From NCBI RefSeq assembly GCF_003327285.1, contig NZ_KZ848473.1, positions 310,001 to 374,000 of the forward strand: DNA of 64,000 bases, read 5' to 3'. Numbering within the stretch: position 1 is the stretch's first letter; each line of letters begins with the position of its first letter. The translations under genes and the position numbers were made by a program. This stretch comes from Microbacterium sorbitolivorans (GTDB lineage: Bacteria; Actinomycetota; Actinomycetes; Actinomycetales; Microbacteriaceae). Of the stretch, positions 55,412 to 64,000 are shown piece by piece. Under the pieces are notes generated by a model. The model searched no databases. It had not been told where the DNA came from and saw nothing but the letters and a program-made list of their open reading frames with translations.

Positions 55412-57403
55412 GTGGCAGAACGGATCAGCGCGGCAGAGCGCATGCTCAGCCTCACGGTCGCGTTGCTCAGCACCGACCAGGGGCTGACGCGCGCGCAGAT
55501 CTTCGGCTCGGTGAGCGGCTACGTTGAACGCGTCGCCACGGGCGCCGACGAGCCGGCGCTCGAGCGCATGTTCGAGCGCGACAAGGAGACCCTCGCGGCC
55601 CTCGGCACGCGCCTCGAGGTGATCGGCGACCCCGAGAACCCGCAGAACCTGCGCGATGCGCGGTACCGGATCCCGCAGGACGATAATGCGCTGCCGGACG
55701 ACCTCGAGTTCGATTCCGCCGAGCTCGCGGTGCTGAGCCTCGCCGCCGATGCCTGGACCGAGGCGACGATGTCGCGCGAGGCGAGGGCAGCGGTGCGCAA
55801 GATCGGGGCGCTCGGCGTCGAGACCGACGAGGCGATCACGGGCTTCGCGCCCCGCCTGAGCGCGCGCGACGAGTCGTTCGCCCCGCTGCAGGAGGCGATC
55901 GACCGCCGGCACGAGGTGAGGTTTGACTACCTTCGCCCCGGCAGCCAGCGGGTGCGGACGCGCCGCGTGCAGCCCCTCGCGCTCGTGCAGTTTCAGGGCC
56001 GCTGGCACCTGCACGGCCTCGACGTGGGCGTGGGGGAGCCGCGCACCTTCCTGCTGAGCCGCATCGTCTCGCCCGTGTCGACCACGGGCACGCAGGTCGA
56101 CCCGTCGCTCCTCGCGGGGGCCGCCGAGCGGGCGCTCGCGGGGCTCCGCGAGGTCGCGGCGCGCCAGCACGCGACGATCGAGGCGGTGCCCGACTCGGAG
56201 GCGGCGCTGCGGCTCGGCCGCCGCGCGAGCTCCGCGACCGACCGCGTCTTCGAGGTTCCGTACGTCGACGCCTACCTCCTCGCCGACGAGCTCGCGTCCT
56301 ACGGTCCCGACGCGCGGGTCGTGGATCCGCCAGAGCTGCGCGCGCTCGTCGTCGACCGGCTCGAACGGGTCGCGCGCGTGCACGCGGGGGATCCGGACCT
56401 CGCGCCGGCCGAGGGTGCCACGCTTGTGAAGGCGAAGCGGCGCACGCCCGTCGCGTCGGCCGACCGGGTGCGCACGGTGCTGACGCTCGTGCCCTGGCTA
56501 CTCGAGCGCGACGACGTGCCGGTGTTGCGGGTCGCCGAGGCGTTCGACGTGACGCCCGCCGAGGTGCGCGCGATGCTCACGAACCTCACGCTCGTGGGCG
56601 AGCCCGCCGGCGACTACTACTCGGGCCAGATGTTCGACATCGACTGGGACCTGCTCGAGGATCACGACATGGTGCGCCTCACGCAGACGGTCGGGATCGA
56701 TCGCGTGCAGCGGTTTACGTCGCGCGAGTCGGCGGCGCTGATCGCGGGCCTCCAGCTCGTCGCGGCGCTGCCCGGCGCGGCCGATGCCGACACGATCGCG
56801 CGGCTGCGCGACAAGCTCGGGCAGGGATCCGCGACGGCGACCCCCGACACCGTCGTCGTCGACGAGCCCGTCGATGACCGCCGCTCGGAGATCTCGCGCG
56901 CCGTGCGCGAGCGCCGGGTCGTCGCCTTCGACTACCGCACGCCCGACGGCGAGACGATGGCGCGCCGCGTAGATCCGGCGCGGCTGCTGCTCGCCGGCGG
57001 GCAGTGGTACCTGCAGGGCTGGTGCCACCTGCGCGAGGGGGATCGAACCTTCCTGCTCGACCGGATGAGCGGGCTCGAGGTGACGGACGACACCGCGACG
57101 CACTCTTCCGAGCAGACGGGCTCGCGGCCCGGCGAGCTGTTCGAGCGGGGCGACGGCGACGTCGACGCGCTGCTGCGGTTCCCGACGCGCATGCGCACGC
57201 TGCTCGCCGACTACCTCGTGCACGCCGAGCTGCGCGAGAGCGGATCCGACACCTTCGCCAGCATTCCGTTCGCGAGCCCCGCGGGCGCGAGGCGGCTCGC
57301 CGCATACGGCGGCGGCGATGTCGAGGTGCTCTCGCCCCCGGCGGCGCGCGAGGCGGCACGGACCTGGGCGCAATCAGGCGCGATCCACAACGCACCCGCG
57401 TAG
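55412..57403 (+). CDS. pafBC: PafBC: fused PafB-PafC WYL-domain DNA-damage activator
   Basis: 663 residues equal to PafB plus PafC in one chain. Two winged helix/WYL units: the first (residues ~1-330) with SYRIPQ... RFDYLRPGS and a WCX C-terminus, the second (~335-663) with DYRTPDG and WYLQGWCHLREGDRTFLLDRM. In mycobacteria the PafB/PafC pair activates the RecA-independent DNA-damage response; fused forms are known in Arthrobacter-like species. GTG 55412 follows TAGGAT (55400-55405) by six bases. Confidence 0.92.
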   Translation: MAERISAAERMLSLTVALLSTDQGLTRAQIFGSVSGYVERVATGADEPALERMFERDKETLAALGTRLEVIGDPENPQNLRDARYRIPQDDNALPDDLEFDSAELAVLSLAADAWTEATMSREARAAVRKIGALGVETDEAITGFAPRLSARDESFAPLQEAIDRRHEVRFDYLRPGSQRVRTRRVQPLALVQFQGRWHLHGLDVGVGEPRTFLLSRIVSPVSTTGTQVDPSLLAGAAERALAGLREVAARQHATIEAVPDSEAALRLGRRASSATDRVFEVPYVDAYLLADELASYGPDARVVDPPELRALVVDRLERVARVHAGDPDLAPAEGATLVKAKRRTPVASADRVRTVLTLVPWLLERDDVPVLRVAEAFDVTPAEVRAMLTNLTLVGEPAGDYYSGQMFDIDWDLLEDHDMVRLTQTVGIDRVQRFTSRESAALIAGLQLVAALPGAADADTIARLRDKLGQGSATATPDTVVVDEPVDDRRSEISRAVRERRVVAFDYRTPDGETMARRVDPARLLLAGGQWYLQGWCHLREGDRTFLLDRMSGLEVTDDTATHSSEQTGSRPGELFERGDGDVDALLRFPTRMRTLLADYLVHAELRESGSDTFASIPFASPAGARRLAAYGGGDVEVLSPPAAREAARTWAQSGAIHNAPA

Positions 57404-57440
57404 ACTGGCAAAAAAGTACCTCGGAACTTGGGAGTTCATC

Positions 57441-57728
57441 ATGGGCGGTCTGTTCCACCCCGGAGGAATGCAGATTCTGCTGCTCCTCGTCGTCATCCTG
57501 CTCATCTTCGGCGCGTCGCGACTTCCCGCGCTCGCGAAGGGTATCGGCCAGTCTGCGCGCGTCTTCAAGGACGAGATGAAGCAGATGAAGGACGACCAGC
57601 CGGCCGAGAACGCATCAGCGCAGATGCAGAACGAGGCGGCCCCCCAGCAGGCGGCCCCCCAGCAGGCCGCGACTGAGCAGACGAACCTTACGCCGCCGCC
57701 GGCGAAGCCCGATACACCCCAGCAGTAA
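57441..57728 (+). CDS. tatA: Twin-arginine translocase subunit TatA
   Basis: 95 residues: one N-terminal membrane helix (GMQILLLLVVILLIFGASRLP, FG hinge motif IFGASRLP), an amphipathic helix (ALAKGIGQSARVFKDEMKQ), then a low-complexity Gln/Ala/Pro tail with QQAAPQQAA repeats. Forms the Tat pore with TatC. GGGAG precedes ATG. TAGACT at 57402-57407 could be a promoter between pafBC and tatA. Confidence 0.95.
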   Translation: MGGLFHPGGMQILLLLVVILLIFGASRLPALAKGIGQSARVFKDEMKQMKDDQPAENASAQMQNEAAPQQAAPQQAATEQTNLTPPPAKPDTPQQ

Positions 57729-57733
57729 CCCGC

Positions 57734-58561
57734 GTGGCTGAATCCCTCCCTGGCGAGGGTGTCCCGGGCGAGCGCGTCCTTCCGAACGAACGCAAGATGA
57801 CGCTCACGGGGCACCTCCGCGAGCTCCGACGCCGGCTGACGATCGCGGCCATCGCGCTCGTCATCGGCATGATCGCCTCGGCGTTTCTCACCGACTGGAT
57901 CATCGGCTGGCTGACGTACCCGATCACGGCATTCGCCGAGAAGATCGGCGACGATAGCTTCACGAAGCTGACGTTCACGACTGTTACGGGCGCCTTCGAC
58001 ATGCGCTTCCGCATCGCGATGGTCGCGGGCCTCGTGATCTCGTCGCCGATGTGGCTGTGGCAGCTCTGGCGCTTCGTGACGCCGGGCCTGACGCGGCGCG
58101 AGTTCTGGTACGCCATGGGCTTCATGGCCGCCGCGATTCCGCTGTTCGTCGGCGGCGTCATCGTCGCGATCATGCTGCTGCCGAACGTCATCGCCGTGAT
58201 GTCGTCGTTCTTCCCGAGCGACGTCCAGAACGTGGGGCAGCTGTTTACGGCGACGGAGTACTACAACTTCGTCTTCCGCATGCTGGTGTTCTGTGGCATC
58301 GGTTTCGTGACGCCCGTGTTCGTGGTGGCGCTGAACCTCGCCGGCATCGTGCGTGGTAAGTCGATCCTGAAGGCCTGGCGCTGGGTGCTGATCCTGTGCC
58401 TCGTCTTCGGCATGGCGGTCTCGTCGCCGGCCGACATCATCACGATGGTGGTCATGGCGGGCATCCTGTTCGTGCTCTACATGGCGGCGACGGTCTTCGC
58501 CCTCATCGTCGACGCGCGCCGCAAGAAGGCCAACCCCGAACTCTTCGTCGACGTCGAATAG
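57734..58561 (+). CDS. tatC: Twin-arginine translocase subunit TatC
   Basis: 275 residues, six helices, with LTGHLRELRRRLTIAAIAL at the N-terminus, FDMRFRIAMVAGLVISSPMWLWQLWRFV (conserved Pro and Trp, partly shown), and FRMLVFCGIGFVTPVFVVALN. It recognises the RR signal of folded export cargo. Begins 5 bp after tatA and ends at a GGATCC-containing hairpin. Confidence 0.95.
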   Translation: MAESLPGEGVPGERVLPNERKMTLTGHLRELRRRLTIAAIALVIGMIASAFLTDWIIGWLTYPITAFAEKIGDDSFTKLTFTTVTGAFDMRFRIAMVAGLVISSPMWLWQLWRFVTPGLTRREFWYAMGFMAAAIPLFVGGVIVAIMLLPNVIAVMSSFFPSDVQNVGQLFTATEYYNFVFRMLVFCGIGFVTPVFVVALNLAGIVRGKSILKAWRWVLILCLVFGMAVSSPADIITMVVMAGILFVLYMAATVFALIVDARRKKANPELFVDVE

Positions 58562-58570
58562 GCGGCACGA

Positions 58571-58602
58571 AAAAGGCCGGATCCTCGCGGATCCGGCCTT
58601 TT
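58571..58602. terminator. GGATCC-containing terminator after tatC
   Basis: Perfect 14-base arms AAAAGGCCGGATCC (58571-58584) and its complement (58589-58602) around TCGC. Each arm holds a GGATCC. It serves tatC and the convergent CMD gene. Confidence 0.93.
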
Positions 58603-58611
58603 CGTATTCGC

Positions 58612-58953
58612 TTAATGCTGGTGGTCGGCCCCGAGCTTGAACGCGAGGCGGCCGTGGGCGTAGGCGCCGCCGGCCTTGAGGGCCGAGGCGACCCAGGCGG
58701 CCTCGGCGATCTCGGCCTCGGTCGCGCCCGCCTTGATGGCGTTGTTCGTGTGGCCGTCGATGCAGTAGACGCACTGCGTCGTGATCGCGACGGCGACCGC
58801 GATGAGCTCGCGGTACTTCAGCGGGATCTCGCGACCCTCCTCGGCGAAGACGGCGCTGTTGAAGTCGTTGAAGGCCTTCAGCACGTCGGGCGTGTGCTGC
58901 TTGTAGGTGGCAACGTACTTCTTGTCGGACGGGTCGAGGTAGTGATCGCTCAT
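58612..58953 (-). CDS. Carboxymuconolactone decarboxylase-family (AhpD-like) protein
   Basis: 113 residues. The AhpD-type redox motif TQCVYCIDGHTNNAIKAGATE (core CVYC...H) is complete, with Glu residues for proton relay in EEGREIPLKYRELIA. Likely a small peroxide-reduction or alkylhydroperoxidase protein. ATG 58953 lies six bases after TAGGCT (58965-58960), so probably leaderless. Confidence 0.88.
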   Translation of the reverse strand: MSDHYLDPSDKKYVATYKQHTPDVLKAFNDFNSAVFAEEGREIPLKYRELIAVAVAITTQCVYCIDGHTNNAIKAGATEAEIAEAAWVASALKAGGAYAHGRLAFKLGADHQH

Positions 58954-59095
58954 GCCGCGAGCCTAGCCCGGCGCGGGAGGGGCGAGGCGCAGTCTTTCGC
59001 CAAGTTTCACCGCGATTCGACGGGCCGGGCGTGGGCCGACTAGCGTTCAGGGGGTACGCGCGCGCCCGCGCGGTGTGCTCGTGAAAGGTTCTTCG

Positions 59096-60478
59096 ATGAC
59101 CGTCGAGATCTCCGTCTCATCGTGGGACGACCCCCGCGTCGTGCGTTTCCGTGAGCTCATGGACGCCGAGGTACAGCCGCTCTACGCGCACCTCCGCGAC
59201 CGCGTGGCACCAGTCGTCGTCGACGAGGCGACCGTCATCGTGACGCTCGTCGCCCAGATAGGCGGCGAGCCCGTCGGCACCGTCGCGCTCAAGCAGACCG
59301 GCCGGTACGTCGAGGTGAAGCGGCTCTATGTCGCGGAGGCCGGGCGTCGCGCCGGCGTCGCGGGCGCCCTCATGGCCGCCATCGAGGGCGAGGCGCTCTC
59401 GCGCGGGGCGCGCGAGATCTTCCTGCAGACCGGATCCTCGCAGCCGAACGCGATGGCGCTCTACGAGCGCGACGGGTGGATCCCGACCGCGCCCTACGGC
59501 CCCTACGAGGGCGACGAGCTGCTGAGCCGCTGCTACGTGAAGCAGCTCTCGCGGCCGGTTGTCGCCGCGCTCGTCGCGGCCGACGGATCCGTGGACCGCG
59601 CGCTCGGCGCGATCGAGGCGCTCGACGAGGCCGGCGCGGATCTCGCGATCCTCGACGACGCCCCGCTCGCGGGCGGATCCGCCGGGCTCGACGCGCCGAT
59701 GCTCGCCGCGGCGGCGGCGGTCTCGACGCGCCGCATCGCGCTCGCGCCGCGGATCGACACGATCCACACCGAGCCGTTCAACGTCGCAAAGGCCGTGCAG
59801 AGCGTCGACTGGACCACCGCGGGCCGCGCCGCGTGGGTGGCCTCGGCATCGACCTCAGAGTCGGACGCGCGCGCCCTCGGCCGCCGCGAGGCGCCGACGC
59901 CGGGCGCCGCGTGGGCCGAGGCCGAGGCCGTGATCGACACCGTGCGCGCCCTCGAGGACTCGTGGGAGGACGATGCCGAGATCCGCGACGTCGGCACCGG
60001 CCGCTTCATCGACAAGGAGCGCGTGCACCACGTGCGCGTCGAGACCGAGTTCTTCAGTGTCGTCGGCCCGTCGATCGTTCCCCGCTCACCGCAGGGCAAC
60101 GTGCCCGTGATCGTCGAGGTGGACGCGGACGGCCCGGCACTCGAGGCAGCCGCGCGCTCGGCCGACGTCGTGCGCGCCGCGACGCCCGCGCTCGCCCGCC
60201 GGGTGCGCGAGCGCGCCGGGCGCAAGCTGACCGTCCTCGTCGACGTGGATCCGGCGCTCGCGCCCCGCGCGCCGCACGAGCGCAGCGCGACCGAGGGCGT
60301 CGCCGCCTACGCGGCTGACCGCCGCGCGAGCGCGGGCGCCGACGGCGTCGTGTTCACGGGATCCGCGCTCGCGGCGATCCGCGCGATCGCGGATCCGGTG
60401 CCCGGATCCGGCACCCTGCGGGAGCTTCTCGGCCTCGCCCGACCCGCCAGCCGCTACGCCCAGGAGGACGCCCGATGA
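59096..60478 (+). CDS. GNAT acetyltransferase fused to an LLM flavin oxidoreductase domain
   Basis: 460 residues. Residues ~1-150 are GNAT: acceptor strand VEVKRLYVAEAGRRAGVAGALM with acetyl-CoA loop R-R-A-G-V-A-G, then IFLQTGSSQPNAMALYERDGW. Residues ~160-460 align with luciferase-like monooxygenases (VQSVDWTTAGRAAW, VVRAATPALARRV, DGVVFTGSALAAI) but are shorter. ATG 59096 follows GAAAGG. Its stop overlaps the LLM gene. In Bacillus an N-acetyltransferase and LLM monooxygenase work together on S-substituted cysteines (YxeK/YxeL, SnaB/CmoJ). Confidence 0.85.
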   Translation: MTVEISVSSWDDPRVVRFRELMDAEVQPLYAHLRDRVAPVVVDEATVIVTLVAQIGGEPVGTVALKQTGRYVEVKRLYVAEAGRRAGVAGALMAAIEGEALSRGAREIFLQTGSSQPNAMALYERDGWIPTAPYGPYEGDELLSRCYVKQLSRPVVAALVAADGSVDRALGAIEALDEAGADLAILDDAPLAGGSAGLDAPMLAAAAAVSTRRIALAPRIDTIHTEPFNVAKAVQSVDWTTAGRAAWVASASTSESDARALGRREAPTPGAAWAEAEAVIDTVRALEDSWEDDAEIRDVGTGRFIDKERVHHVRVETEFFSVVGPSIVPRSPQGNVPVIVEVDADGPALEAAARSADVVRAATPALARRVRERAGRKLTVLVDVDPALAPRAPHERSATEGVAAYAADRRASAGADGVVFTGSALAAIRAIADPVPGSGTLRELLGLARPASRYAQEDAR

Positions 60479-61746
60479 CGAAGCGCAGGATGCACCTCGG
60501 CGCGCACTTCCCGGGCGTCAACCAGACGACGATCTGGAACCGCCCCGAGTCGGGAAGCCAGATCGACCCCGCGTCGTTCACGCGCTTCGCGCAGACGGCC
60601 GAGCGGGGCCTCATGGACCTGATGTTCCTTGCCGAGGGGCTGCGGCTGCGCGAGCACGCCGGCGAGATCCACGACCTCGACGTCGTGGGCCGGCCCGACA
60701 CGCTCGTGCAGCTCGCGCAGGTGGCCCGGCAGACCTCGCACATCGGCCTCATCGCGACGCTCAGCACGACCTTCAACGAGCCCGTCGAGTTCGCCCGGCA
60801 GCTCGCGACGCTCGACGCGCTCTCGAACGGGCGGGCCGGCTGGAACCTCGTGACGAGCCACGGCGCGTTCTTCGGCGCGAACTTCCGCCGCGGCGGCTAT
60901 CTCGCCGATGAGGATCGCTACGAGCGCGCCCGAGCCTTCGCCGACACCGCCATCGCGCTGTGGGACGCCGCCGGATCCGGCGACGCGGTGCGGGTGTCCG
61001 ACCGCTTCTTCGACATCGAGGCGCGCCCGAGCGTGCCGCCGACCCCGCAGGGGCGCCCCGTCATCATGCAGGCCGGCCTCTCGCCCGAGGGGCGCGACAT
61101 CGCGGTGCGCTACGCCGAGACGGTGTTCTCGCCGTTCCTGCGCGGGTCCGCCGCCGACGAGTACGCGTCGGACCTCCGCGCGCGCCTCGTGGCCGCGGGC
61201 CGCGACGAGGACGGCATCAAGATCCTCGCCTCGGCGTCGTTCGCGCTCGGCGACACGCACGAGGAGGCGCTCGAGCAGGCGCGCCGCGACCAGCGCGACC
61301 AGGTGAGCCCCGCCACGGCGGTGCGCTACATCGAGTCGATCTGGGGCCGCCGCTTCGACGACCTCGACGCTGACGGGCCGCTCCCGCCGCTCAGCGACGT
61401 CGTCGAGGGCGTCGAGCTCACGGCGGGGCGCGCGAAGATGCACCTCGACCAGCGCGGCCGCGCCGCCGAGCTCATCGAGCAGGCCGAGGCCCAGAACCTC
61501 AGCGTGCGCGACATCGTGATCGGGGCGACGACCTTCGGCTCGCCGCTCGTGGGCACGCCCGCCGAGGTGGCCCGCATCATGGACGAGCACGTGCAGTCGC
61601 GCGCGTGCCACGGCTTCATGCTCATCCCCACCATCACGCCGACGGGGCTCGATCGCTTCGTCGACGAGGTCGTTCCCGAACTGCAAAACCGCGGTGTGTA
61701 TCGCACCGAATACGAGGGCGAGACCTTCCGCGACCGCCTGGCGTGA
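60475..61746 (+). CDS. LLM-class flavin monooxygenase (NtaA/SnaA/DszA group)
   Basis: 423 residues. It starts MHLGAHFPGVNQTTIW and has TAERGLMDLMFLAEGLRLRE, LATLDALSNGRAGWNLVTS, AGLSPEGRDIAVRYAETVFSP and SPLVGTPAEVARIMDEHV, all typical of FMNH2-dependent NtaA/SnaA/DszA enzymes that cleave C-S or C-N bonds. Uses reduced FMN from a separate reductase. Its start overlaps the fusion gene (ATGA), so both form one pathway; N-acetyl-S-substituted cysteine is the best guess for substrate. Confidence 0.88.
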   Translation: MTKRRMHLGAHFPGVNQTTIWNRPESGSQIDPASFTRFAQTAERGLMDLMFLAEGLRLREHAGEIHDLDVVGRPDTLVQLAQVARQTSHIGLIATLSTTFNEPVEFARQLATLDALSNGRAGWNLVTSHGAFFGANFRRGGYLADEDRYERARAFADTAIALWDAAGSGDAVRVSDRFFDIEARPSVPPTPQGRPVIMQAGLSPEGRDIAVRYAETVFSPFLRGSAADEYASDLRARLVAAGRDEDGIKILASASFALGDTHEEALEQARRDQRDQVSPATAVRYIESIWGRRFDDLDADGPLPPLSDVVEGVELTAGRAKMHLDQRGRAAELIEQAEAQNLSVRDIVIGATTFGSPLVGTPAEVARIMDEHVQSRACHGFMLIPTITPTGLDRFVDEVVPELQNRGVYRTEYEGETFRDRLA

Positions 61747-61758
61747 TGGGATAGGCGT

Positions 61759-64000
61759 ATGCCTTCTCCCGCCGAAATGTATGCCGAGGCGCGTGCCGTG
61801 CGCGAGCACCCCATCACGGCGGAGTTCGCCGACGCGCAGCGCTTCGATTTGGATCCCTTCCAGGTCGCGGGCTGCCGCGCCCTCGAGGGCGGATCCAGCG
61901 TGCTCGTCGCCGCGCCGACGGGCGCGGGCAAGACGATCGTCGGCGAGTTCGCGATCCACCTCGCGATGCGCTCGGAAGGCGATAAGGCGTTCTACACGAC
62001 GCCCATGAAGGCGCTGTCGAACCAGAAGTTCCGCGAGCTGCAAGACGTCTACGGCGCCGAGAACGTCGGCCTGCTGACGGGCGACACCAACATCAACGGC
62101 GACGCGCGCGTCGTGGTCATGACGACCGAAGTGCTGCGCAACATGATCTACGCCCGCTCGCGCGCGCTCGACGGCCTGCGCTACGTCGTGATGGACGAGA
62201 TTCACTACCTCGCCGACCGCTTCCGCGGCGCGGTGTGGGAGGAGGTCATCATCCACCTGCCTGAGAGCGTGCGCCTCGTGGGCCTGTCGGCGACGGTGTC
62301 GAACGCCGAGGAGTTCGGCGACTGGATCGGCACGGTGCGCGGCGACACCGAGGTCATCGTGTCGGAGACGCGGCCCGTGCCGCTCGAGCAGCATGTGCTC
62401 GCGCGCGGCGACCTCATCCCGCTCTTCGACGAGCACAGCGCCGCAGACGTCAACCGCGACCTGCTACGGCTCGGCCGCGGGTTTTCCTCCGGCGGATCCG
62501 GTGGTCGCGGGCAGCACGGCCGCGGTCGCCACCGCGGGGGACAGCAGCGCCCGCGTGGCGGCGCGGGGCGCCTCGACCGCGCGGCCGCGATCGACCTGCT
62601 CGAGCACCGCAACCTGCTTCCGGCGATCTTCTTCATCTTCAGCCGCGTCGGCTGCGAGCAGGCGGTCGAGCAGGTGCGCCGCTCCGGGATCCGCCTGACG
62701 AGCCGCGAGGAGCGCGAACAGATCCGCGAGATCGTGCGCCAGCGCACGGCGACGCTGCAGGACGAGGACCTCGGGGTGCTCGGCTTCTTCGAGTGGTCCG
62801 ACAACCTCGAGCGGGGGATCGCGGCGCACCACGCCGGCATCCTGCCGATCTTCAAGGAGGTCGTCGAGGAGCTCTTCCAGAAGAAGCTCGTGAAGGTCGT
62901 CTTCGCGACCGAGACGCTCGCCCTCGGCATCAACATGCCGGCCCGCACGGTGGTGCTCGAGAAGCTCGAGAAGTTCAACGGCGAGGCGCGCGTGCCGATC
63001 ACGTCGGGGGAGTACACGCAGCTGACGGGCCGCGCCGGGCGCCGCGGCATCGACGTCGAGGGTCACGCCGTCGTGCACTGGACCGACGGCGTCGACCCCG
63101 AGGCCGTGGCGTCGCTCGCGTCTCGCCGCACCTATCCGCTCAACTCGTCGTTCCGGCCGACCTACAACATGGCGGTCAACCTCATCGACCAGTTCGGGCA
63201 GGAGCCCGCGCGCGAGATTCTCGAGTCGTCGTTCGCGCAGTTCCAGGCCGACCGCGCCGTCGTGGGCCTCGCCCGTGAGGTGCGCCGCGCCGAGGAGTCG
63301 CTCGAGGGCTACCTCGGGTCGATGCAGTGCCACCTCGGCGACTTCGCCGAGTACGCCGGCATCCGCCGCGAGCTGAGCGACCTCGAGAAGAAGGCCCGCC
63401 GCGACGTCACGGCGTCGAAGGCGCGGCAGGAGCAGCGCCGCCAGCAGATGGCGAAGCTGAAGAAGCAGATGCAGCGCCACCCGTGCCACCAGTGCGGCGA
63501 GCGGGAGCAGCACGCGCGCTGGGGCGAGCGGTACTACCGGCTGAAGCGCACGACCGACAAGCAGCGCCGCGAGATCACGTCGCGAACCGGCACCGTCGCG
63601 CGCCAGTTCGACCGCATCGTCGACGTGCTGGCGGCTCTCGACTACGTGAGCTTCGACGCCGAGGGCGCGGCGAGCCTCACCGAGACCGGCCGCACGATGA
63701 AGCGCATCTACGGCGACCGCGACCTGCTCGTCGCCGAGTCGCTGCGGCGCGGGCTCTGGAAGAACCTCGACGCGGCCTCGCTCGCGGCGCTCGCCTGCAC
63801 CCTCGTGTACGAGCCGCGCCGTGGCGAGCAGGGCGGCGACTTCGCGCTGCCCCGCGGATCCTTCCGCGAGGCGCTCGACGAGACCGAGCGGCTGTGGGCC
63901 GAGCTCGACGACCTCGAGCAGGATCACCGGTTGCCCGGCACCGCGCCGCTCGCGCCGGGCCTCGCCCAGGCGATGCACCTGTGGGCGCGCGGCGTGATTC
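61759..64000 (+). CDS. helY: HelY-type RNA/DNA helicase (Ski2-like), 5' part
   Basis: The visible ~747 residues begin MPSPAEMYAEARAVREHPI. Motif I APTGAGKTIVGEF, DEVH-like MDEIHYLADRFRG, SATVSNAEEFGDW, motif VI QLTGRAGRRGIDVEGH. The helicase core is interrupted at ~235-265 by a Gly/Arg-rich insert (GGSGGRGQHGRGRHRGG), and a CxxC pair (HPCHQCGEREQH) lies near residue 578. Homologous to mycobacterial HelY. Starts 12 bp after the LLM gene and runs beyond the window. Confidence 0.93.
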   Translation, partial: MPSPAEMYAEARAVREHPITAEFADAQRFDLDPFQVAGCRALEGGSSVLVAAPTGAGKTIVGEFAIHLAMRSEGDKAFYTTPMKALSNQKFRELQDVYGAENVGLLTGDTNINGDARVVVMTTEVLRNMIYARSRALDGLRYVVMDEIHYLADRFRGAVWEEVIIHLPESVRLVGLSATVSNAEEFGDWIGTVRGDTEVIVSETRPVPLEQHVLARGDLIPLFDEHSAADVNRDLLRLGRGFSSGGSGGRGQHGRGRHRGGQQRPRGGAGRLDRAAAIDLLEHRNLLPAIFFIFSRVGCEQAVEQVRRSGIRLTSREEREQIREIVRQRTATLQDEDLGVLGFFEWSDNLERGIAAHHAGILPIFKEVVEELFQKKLVKVVFATETLALGINMPARTVVLEKLEKFNGEARVPITSGEYTQLTGRAGRRGIDVEGHAVVHWTDGVDPEAVASLASRRTYPLNSSFRPTYNMAVNLIDQFGQEPAREILESSFAQFQADRAVVGLAREVRRAEESLEGYLGSMQCHLGDFAEYAGIRRELSDLEKKARRDVTASKARQEQRRQQMAKLKKQMQRHPCHQCGEREQHARWGERYYRLKRTTDKQRREITSRTGTVARQFDRIVDVLAALDYVSFDAEGAASLTETGRTMKRIYGDRDLLVAESLRRGLWKNLDAASLAALACTLVYEPRRGEQGGDFALPRGSFREALDETERLWAELDDLEQDHRLPGTAPLAPGLAQAMHLWARGVI

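Noticed and set aside
60454..62436. 660-codon antisense frame over LLM and helY
   Set aside because: It is the reverse frame of two well-supported genes with GC-rich third positions, and has no conserved motif.

Overview
The window is chromosomal DNA from a high-GC Gram-positive actinobacterium. It has very GC-rich third codon positions, many GTG and TTG starts, and overlapping ATGA/GTGA gene joints. Several neighbourhoods are typical of actinobacteria: tkt/ctaB/ctaA/suf, trmI...pafBC-tatA-tatC-helY, and pitA/DUF3349. I infer a member of Micrococcales, most likely Microbacteriaceae; no rRNA is present to settle this. The region is mostly ordinary core chromosome. I see no insertion sequence, prophage or CRISPR array.

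Layout. 1-5.6 kb: 5' part of transketolase (minus), heme O synthase ctaB, an MFS exporter with an overlapping membrane-anchored HExxH protein, and heme A synthase ctaA. 5.7-10 kb: an Fe-S assembly operon (sufB-sufD-Rieske-sufC-sufT), ending at a strong hairpin. 10-14.3 kb: a second MFS exporter, then a biotin-uptake module (a BioQ-like TetR repressor with twin operators, bioY-bioM-bioN) and a CHY zinc-finger gene. 14.3-28 kb: housekeeping genes: an ABC-F ATPase, SURF1, fabG, serB, an orphan ABC ATPase, ribosomal protein L31 type B, an exonuclease, hydrolases, an Lrp regulator, an RNA methyltransferase, a DEAD-type helicase and a ferritin-like/VIT1 iron exporter.

28.06-37.88 kb: a segment bounded by two identical tRNA-Leu(GAG) genes. 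It holds a CPBP protease, a YeiH exporter with a divergent LysR regulator, CcdA plus a DsbA-like thioredoxin, a GntR regulator, an aldehyde dehydrogenase with DUF779 and a GAF regulator, and an FBP (EF-G-binding type) protein with a possible leader peptide. 37.9-43.7 kb: a FAD reductase and a folE paralogue facing a cysteine-rich HTH regulator, a NUDIX gene, a cupin, and fused remnants of a divergent MFS/TetR pair. 43.2-47.2 kb: RimB-like protease, a RimK ligase fused to a TrkA-C domain, and a PHO-box-preceded phosphate transporter operon. 47-52 kb: two membrane proteins, a siderophore-interacting protein, an M20 peptidase and uppP. 51.8-64 kb: PAC2, HAD, trmI, FKBP, pafBC, tatA, tatC, a GNAT-LLM fusion with a second LLM monooxygenase, and helY. 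This is the neighbourhood that carries the Pup-proteasome genes in mycobacteria, but here those genes are absent from it.

Two window-wide signals stand out. The hexamer GGATCC is several-fold over-represented, including inside terminators. About twenty genes have a TANNNT -10 box only 6-8 nt before the start codon, so they are probably leaderless; I used this to choose several starts. The best candidates for undescribed biology are the GNAT-LLM/LLM pair, the RimK-TrkA-C fusion, the possible leader peptide of the FBP gene, the Cys-rich regulator facing folE, and the GGATCC bias.
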